DNA from: Algoriphagus kandeliae
GTDB taxonomy: Bacteria; Bacteroidota; Bacteroidia; Cytophagales; Cyclobacteriaceae
Length of the DNA: 64,000 nucleotides
Assembly (NCBI RefSeq): GCF_004571135.1
Contig: NZ_SPSB01000004.1
Location: forward strand, 744,001 to 808,000
Direction: 5' to 3'
Every line of letters begins with the position of its first letter. Position 1 is the first letter of the stretch. The position numbers and the translations under genes are program-made. The notes under the pieces were generated by a model that was not told the DNA's origin, ran no database searches, and saw only the letters and a program-made list of their open reading frames with translations. This document shows, piece after piece, positions 62,158-64,000 of this stretch.

Positions 62158-63267
62158 TTACAATGAATTAAATATTTGAGGGGCTTTCTTTGGAATTCTC
62201 CAAGCCAAGGAAAAATTGATCAGATAATCTGCAAAAGCGGCATCTCCATGCCTAATATTATCTGGCGTAGAGTCTGCAATGTCTGTCAAACTTCTTGTTC
62301 GATTTCTCACCAAGGCAACAGGGATATTCAAGGTCCCTGTCACATTTCCCACCATATAACTTATTCCTGGTTCCACCGAAATCACATAGCCTGGCCTTCT
62401 AAATCCATCACTTTCTCCAACAATATCTCTTACCGGAATCCCTTCTAGCCTTCCACCAAAAACTAAGCCTAGGCCGTGAATAGATTTCACACTATAAAAT
62501 AATCCTGTTCTGAAAGCATATTGATCGGCCACACTCATGATTGCTTCACTTTCGCGTCTTCTATAAGTAGGAGTGCCGTTTGTATTTCGTGGATTGATCA
62601 TATAAAATCCACTGAAATAGGAATAGAATCCATGCGAAAGTTCCCATATCCCCTGGGTATCCAAAATCAACCCCACTCCACCGTCACCAAGCTGAATGGA
62701 TTGATCTACCGGTCTGATTTCTGATTCTCCATTTGGTCCAACATTGAAAAAGGTATCGCTAGCAGCATAGTCTCCACTTGGAATTTTAACTCCCAGACCC
62801 ATTGCGATATTTCCTTTTCGAGGTTTTTCATCTGAAAACAACCAAAACCCAGCTCCAATCCGCATATCTGCCAAACCTTTAGAATAAGTGCTGTGTCGCT
62901 CCGTTCGACCATGCTCATAAAGGGATGACCGTTCATTGTAGGCAAATGGTAGGGAAATTATTCCGTACAGGCGATTTGAAAAAGCATAACTAATATTGAA
63001 GTCCACTCCATGAGACCAATTGATCACTTCTGTTCCATCTTCGACTCGATTTGGTTCCTCATGAGTACCTCGAAAATGCCTGAAACTCTTGAAATAGCGA
63101 TAATTTAAACTAAGATTCCAATCCCCTTTTGCTTGAAAATTACCCTGCCCAACGGCATTTCCCAAGCCGGAATATTGACGGATAGCCACACACCCTTGTG
63201 ACCAAGCTAGCGATGGCAAAAGCAGTAAAACCAATGCCAATGAAATAACTGTATATATTTTTTTCAT
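62158..63267 (-). CDS. outer-membrane beta-barrel protein of unknown function
   Basis: 369 residues with a signal peptide (KKIYTVISLALVLLLLPSLA, cleavage near AWSQ, residue 24). The mature part begins GCVAIRQYSG and then shows many amphipathic strands (WNLSLNYRYFKSF, VDFNISYAFSNRLYGIISLP, GNIAMGLGVKIPSG, GFYSYFSGFYMI) in the manner of barrel proteins of the phenol-degradation MetA/transporter-like type. I cannot assign a substrate. Together with the partial gene upstream it may belong to a cluster continuing beyond the right edge. Confidence 0.7.
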   Translation of the reverse strand: MKKIYTVISLALVLLLLPSLAWSQGCVAIRQYSGLGNAVGQGNFQAKGDWNLSLNYRYFKSFRHFRGTHEEPNRVEDGTEVINWSHGVDFNISYAFSNRLYGIISLPFAYNERSSLYEHGRTERHSTYSKGLADMRIGAGFWLFSDEKPRKGNIAMGLGVKIPSGDYAASDTFFNVGPNGESEIRPVDQSIQLGDGGVGLILDTQGIWELSHGFYSYFSGFYMINPRNTNGTPTYRRRESEAIMSVADQYAFRTGLFYSVKSIHGLGLVFGGRLEGIPVRDIVGESDGFRRPGYVISVEPGISYMVGNVTGTLNIPVALVRNRTRSLTDIADSTPDNIRHGDAAFADYLINFSLAWRIPKKAPQIFNSL

Positions 63268-63480
63268 GATTTAAATGCGTAATAAATGGTTGAAAGAATC
63301 CCCAATCCTACTCGAAAGAAGAAAGCCTTACGAATAAGGATTCATAGCAAAGAAGACTTATCATTTCTAAAAAGAAAGCCTCTTTCCAAACCTGAAGAAT
63401 GGGGTAAAATGATCTAGAGAATTGAATCCAACTTTAGATAAAAATCCGGGCAATTCTTAAAAGCCCTGAATAGAAAGTGA

Positions 63481-64000
63481 TTACGCAAATTGTGGAGGAG
63501 GAGTGGTTAATTGAAAAAAAGGACTCTTGTAAGTTGAAAAAATAAACCCTTGATGTTGTAAATAAGGAGAAGACACTATCCACTGAATTTCAAAAGAAGG
63601 CGTTTCTACATAATCTTTAATGAAAATCTTCAATTGTGTTGAATTTTCACTTTTCCCTGGATAGTCCTTTTCGGTCAAAAAACTTATCCATTTCTGTACA
63701 GTAGATTCTAAAGTTCTTCTCGCTGTATCAGGCACATAGACGATCTGTAGCATATCTTTTTGATAGCGTTGTTTGATGGCTCGATAGTACTTCCCGTCTT
63801 TTTCAAAGCGAGTATTGGTCAATTGGTATTCATCCTGATCGGCCATATAGGGAGCTGAAAGTGGAATTTCCAGTAATCGTTCTTCCAAGCCTTCAGTTTG
63901 CTCTGAATAGATTTTATCCTGCCAGCTCTGTTCCAACTGGTAATGGGAAGAAAAATAATAGAGATAGTACCCAAAATGGTAGGATACGAAACATAGAAAT
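63481..64000 (-). CDS. membrane-anchored protein of unknown function (partial, runs off right edge)
   Basis: The minus-strand frame is open from the window edge to the stop at 63481. At the edge it reads through a hydrophobic aromatic segment (FLCFVSYHFGYYLYYFSSHY), likely the start of the protein or a membrane helix, followed by about 150 soluble residues (EQSWQDKIYSEQTEGLEE, then LSAPYMADQDEYQLT and KISFLTEKDYPG-like segments) and a Pro-rich end LTTPPPQFA. A TTG at 63936 is a possible internal start but would cut off the hydrophobic segment. No family is recognised. The 213-base gap to the barrel gene (63268-63480) shows only a small stem, CCTTA-CGAA-TAAGG at 63326-63339. Confidence 0.6.
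   Translation of the reverse strand, partial: FLCFVSYHFGYYLYYFSSHYQLEQSWQDKIYSEQTEGLEERLLEIPLSAPYMADQDEYQLTNTRFEKDGKYYRAIKQRYQKDMLQIVYVPDTARRTLESTVQKWISFLTEKDYPGKSENSTQLKIFIKDYVETPSFEIQWIVSSPYLQHQGFIFSTYKSPFFQLTTPPPQFA

Overview
The window looks like chromosomal DNA of a Bacteroidota bacterium, most likely order Cytophagales (an Algoriphagus/Cyclobacteriaceae-like genome). The reasons are the gene families (PorG/DUF6089, DUF6090, BamA followed by two OmpH/Skp genes, six-bladed propeller lipoproteins, Y_Y_Y/Reg_prop histidine kinase, Bacteroidota-type AccD without a zinc finger), lipoprotein leaders ending in SC, weak Shine-Dalgarno sequences, and promoters that fit the Bacteroidota TTG / TAnnTTTG pattern. 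By eye GC is a little over 40 percent, with one clearly AT-richer patch at about 39.4-40.9 kb. I see no rRNA, tRNA, CRISPR array, transposase or phage genes. Function calls rest on motif reading only; no database search was possible.

Layout. 1-623 is the start of a FIST-domain sensor gene running off the left edge. 998-8249 is a signalling operon: two histidine kinases with near-identical catalytic cores, a single-domain response regulator, a response regulator fused to a class III adenylate cyclase, and a DUF6090 membrane protein. 8346-11957 is a large exported propeller-amidohydrolase fusion. 12154-13631 holds a YitT membrane protein and an HD phosphohydrolase. 13628-20156 (minus strand) is a complete ebo cluster, eboA to eboF in canonical order. 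20350-30244 is a run of seven exported or lipid-anchored hydrolases: M28 peptidase, two alkaline-phosphatase-superfamily enzymes (one a formylglycine sulfatase), a CE15-like esterase, an S9 peptidase, a beta-lactamase-fold hydrolase and a metallophosphoesterase. 30251-31385 is nicotinamide riboside uptake and phosphorylation, followed by a Crp/Fnr regulator and a small outer-membrane protein.

33074-40722 is the most unusual part. The 3' end of uvrA plus its downstream promoter region (about 265 bp) is duplicated 3.3 kb further on. Each copy drives a different module: a small secreted cysteine-rich peptide followed by a six-bladed beta-propeller lipoprotein, and in the first module also a carboxypeptidase-regulatory-like exported protein. 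The flanks are nearly identical while the modules are highly diverged, as expected for cassette insertion at the uvrA 3' end.

40900-64000 is mostly housekeeping: serS, a 2OG-Fe(II) oxygenase and ChrA transporter, the CBS-nadK-porG-uppS-bamA-ompH-ompH envelope biogenesis block, a thioredoxin, rluB, murQ with an amino-sugar kinase, a cytochrome b5-like protein and an arginase-fold protein, a lone nqrF, accD, cstA, an outer-membrane protein and a partial membrane protein at the right edge.
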